From Devosia sp. (GTDB lineage: Bacteria > Pseudomonadota > Alphaproteobacteria > Rhizobiales > Devosiaceae): a stretch of DNA of 5,919 nt. The stretch covers positions 1 through 5,919 of the forward strand of contig DROE01000328.1 in assembly GCA_011322005.1 (NCBI GenBank), given 5' to 3'. The position numbers and the translations under genes are program-made. The stretch's first letter is position 1. Each line of letters starts with the position of its first letter. The notes under the pieces are model-generated. The model saw only the letters and a program-made list of their open reading frames with translations, was not told the DNA's origin and ran no database searches. Shown one piece after another: positions 4,948 through 5,919 of the stretch.

Positions 4948-5919
4948 TTACTTCACGGAAACAATCTTGTAGGACTGTCCAGGGATAAGCTCATCGCCGG
5001 CAAAAAGATTGTTCAGAATGTAAAAGGTTTCCCGCGCTTGGGGAATGCGCCCCATTCGACTTGCCAGAGTATCGGCGGTTTCCCCCCGCCTCGCGGTCAC
5101 CACCTCCACGCTCACCGTGCGGATTGAACGCAGGTCCCCGGCCCTTACGCGCCTGAAGCTTCGCACAGTCTCCTCCGCTGCGCGGACAAAAGCTGAACTG
5201 TTTTCGCGAGCGGCAAAGATAAAGCGATAAACTTCACTGTCAAAGCGTACCGCGATAACCCGGAAAAACCACTCCGCGGTCCGGGCAGTGCCAGACGCCA
5301 TTTCCACCCCATTGTAGGTTTCACGAACAACGCTGTCGCCATCCAGCCCCGCAATCCACCCAGACATCAGATAATCGGTCAATGCCATGCCCTGGGGGAC
5401 CTCGGCACTGTCAAATCTGACCGCTTCCCCATCCCCTGCAATCCCCACTACTGCGGTGGGCGAGTTCTGCAGGGTGTAACGGGCCGGAACCGAAAATGTA
5501 AACTTGAGGGCAGGATGGATGAACTGCTGACCCACCACGACCCCTTCTTCGGGATTATCGCCGAAAGTTATGCCGTCAATGGCGGCCAGATAGCCCGCCC
5601 TGTCGGTTTCACCAAGACCCGGAGCACCAAAGCTGCGCGCCGTCTGGACCGCCCGCTGGATACGATTTGGGGTTGAGGGGTGGGTAGCCAGAAAATCATC
5701 CCCCCCCTCCGGGTCACCTTCTGCAAAGTTGGAAAACCGGGCCATCGTGCCCAAAAAACGCCCCGCGGCATGGGGGTCATACCCGGCGAGGCCGGCAATT
5801 TTTACACCCTCTTCGTCCGCTGCCAACTCCTGGGCCTGAGAGAACGAGGCCAACGACAGACGCGAGCGCGCCGCGCTCTGGTCGGTTTCAAGGTCACCGC
5901 CAAGAACCCCTGTAATGAC
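4948..5919 (-). CDS. M48-family zinc metalloprotease, C-terminal part (5'-partial)
   Basis: C-terminal 323 residues of a predicted zinc-dependent endopeptidase; the frame stays open to the window edge, so the gene starts beyond 5919. Counting from the edge, QELAADEEGV carries Glu31, the expected third zinc ligand, and Asp35, the conserved aspartate of the ExxxD motif; GYDPHAA and THPSTPNRI (from about 79) are the next family landmarks. The catalytic HExxH and any signal peptide are outside the window. After the protease domain comes a beta-rich region (FTFSVPARYTLQNSP...VRFDSAEV), and the last 55 or so residues look LysM-like: VTARRGETADTLASRMG, then YILNNLFAGDELIPGQSYKIV. This architecture is common in alphaproteobacterial M48 proteins of the BepA/YfgC type, which act in the periplasm on outer-membrane proteins; that role is inferred here. 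The TTG at 5853 is not a real start, since conserved sequence continues upstream. It converges on carD with a 75-base gap. Confidence 0.9.
   Translation of the reverse strand, partial: VITGVLGGDLETDQSAARSRLSLASFSQAQELAADEEGVKIAGLAGYDPHAAGRFLGTMARFSNFAEGDPEGGDDFLATHPSTPNRIQRAVQTARSFGAPGLGETDRAGYLAAIDGITFGDNPEEGVVVGQQFIHPALKFTFSVPARYTLQNSPTAVVGIAGDGEAVRFDSAEVPQGMALTDYLMSGWIAGLDGDSVVRETYNGVEMASGTARTAEWFFRVIAVRFDSEVYRFIFAARENSSAFVRAAEETVRSFRRVRAGDLRSIRTVSVEVVTARRGETADTLASRMGRIPQARETFYILNNLFAGDELIPGQSYKIVSVK

Overview
The window looks like a chromosomal core region of an alphaproteobacterium, most likely of the Hyphomicrobiales (Rhizobiales) type. This is judged from the moderately GC-rich coding sequence, the gene order (Suv3-like helicase, S4 RNA-binding protein, seven-iron ferredoxin, CarD regulator) and the recognisable protein families; I cannot name a genus. 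I see no phage gene, transposon, CRISPR array, tRNA or rRNA. Both ends cut through genes.

Layout. Positions 1-3033 (+) hold nearly all of a large mitochondrial-Suv3-like superfamily 2 RNA helicase. The window begins inside its Walker A motif, so a short N-terminal piece is missing. Only a few bases later (3041-3472, +) comes a small basic S4-domain protein related to the heat-shock protein Hsp15 (HslR), apparently translated from the same message. A GC-rich hairpin lies in the last codons of that gene and may end the operon. At 3564-3902 (+) is a 7Fe ferredoxin (FdxA) with all seven cluster cysteines. A 355-base non-coding stretch follows (3903-4257). It holds a likely ferredoxin terminator, a good housekeeping-type promoter, and a long leader rich in inverted repeats, one of which resembles a terminator. 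At 4258-4872 (+) is a CarD/CdnL-type RNA polymerase-binding regulator with a strong intrinsic terminator. Facing it on the minus strand (4948 to the window end) is the C-terminal part of an M48-family zinc metalloprotease with a LysM-like C-terminal region; its HExxH motif lies outside the window.

How they fit together. Helicase and S4 protein plausibly both act on RNA (turnover and ribosome rescue), and CarD tunes transcription initiation, in other bacteria notably at rRNA promoters. The ferredoxin is a single-gene electron carrier between them. The protease is a convergent, probably unrelated cell-envelope gene. The genes themselves are ordinary. The least explained part is the structured leader between fdxA and carD, which could be a regulatory 5' UTR or could contain a separate small RNA of about 160 nt.
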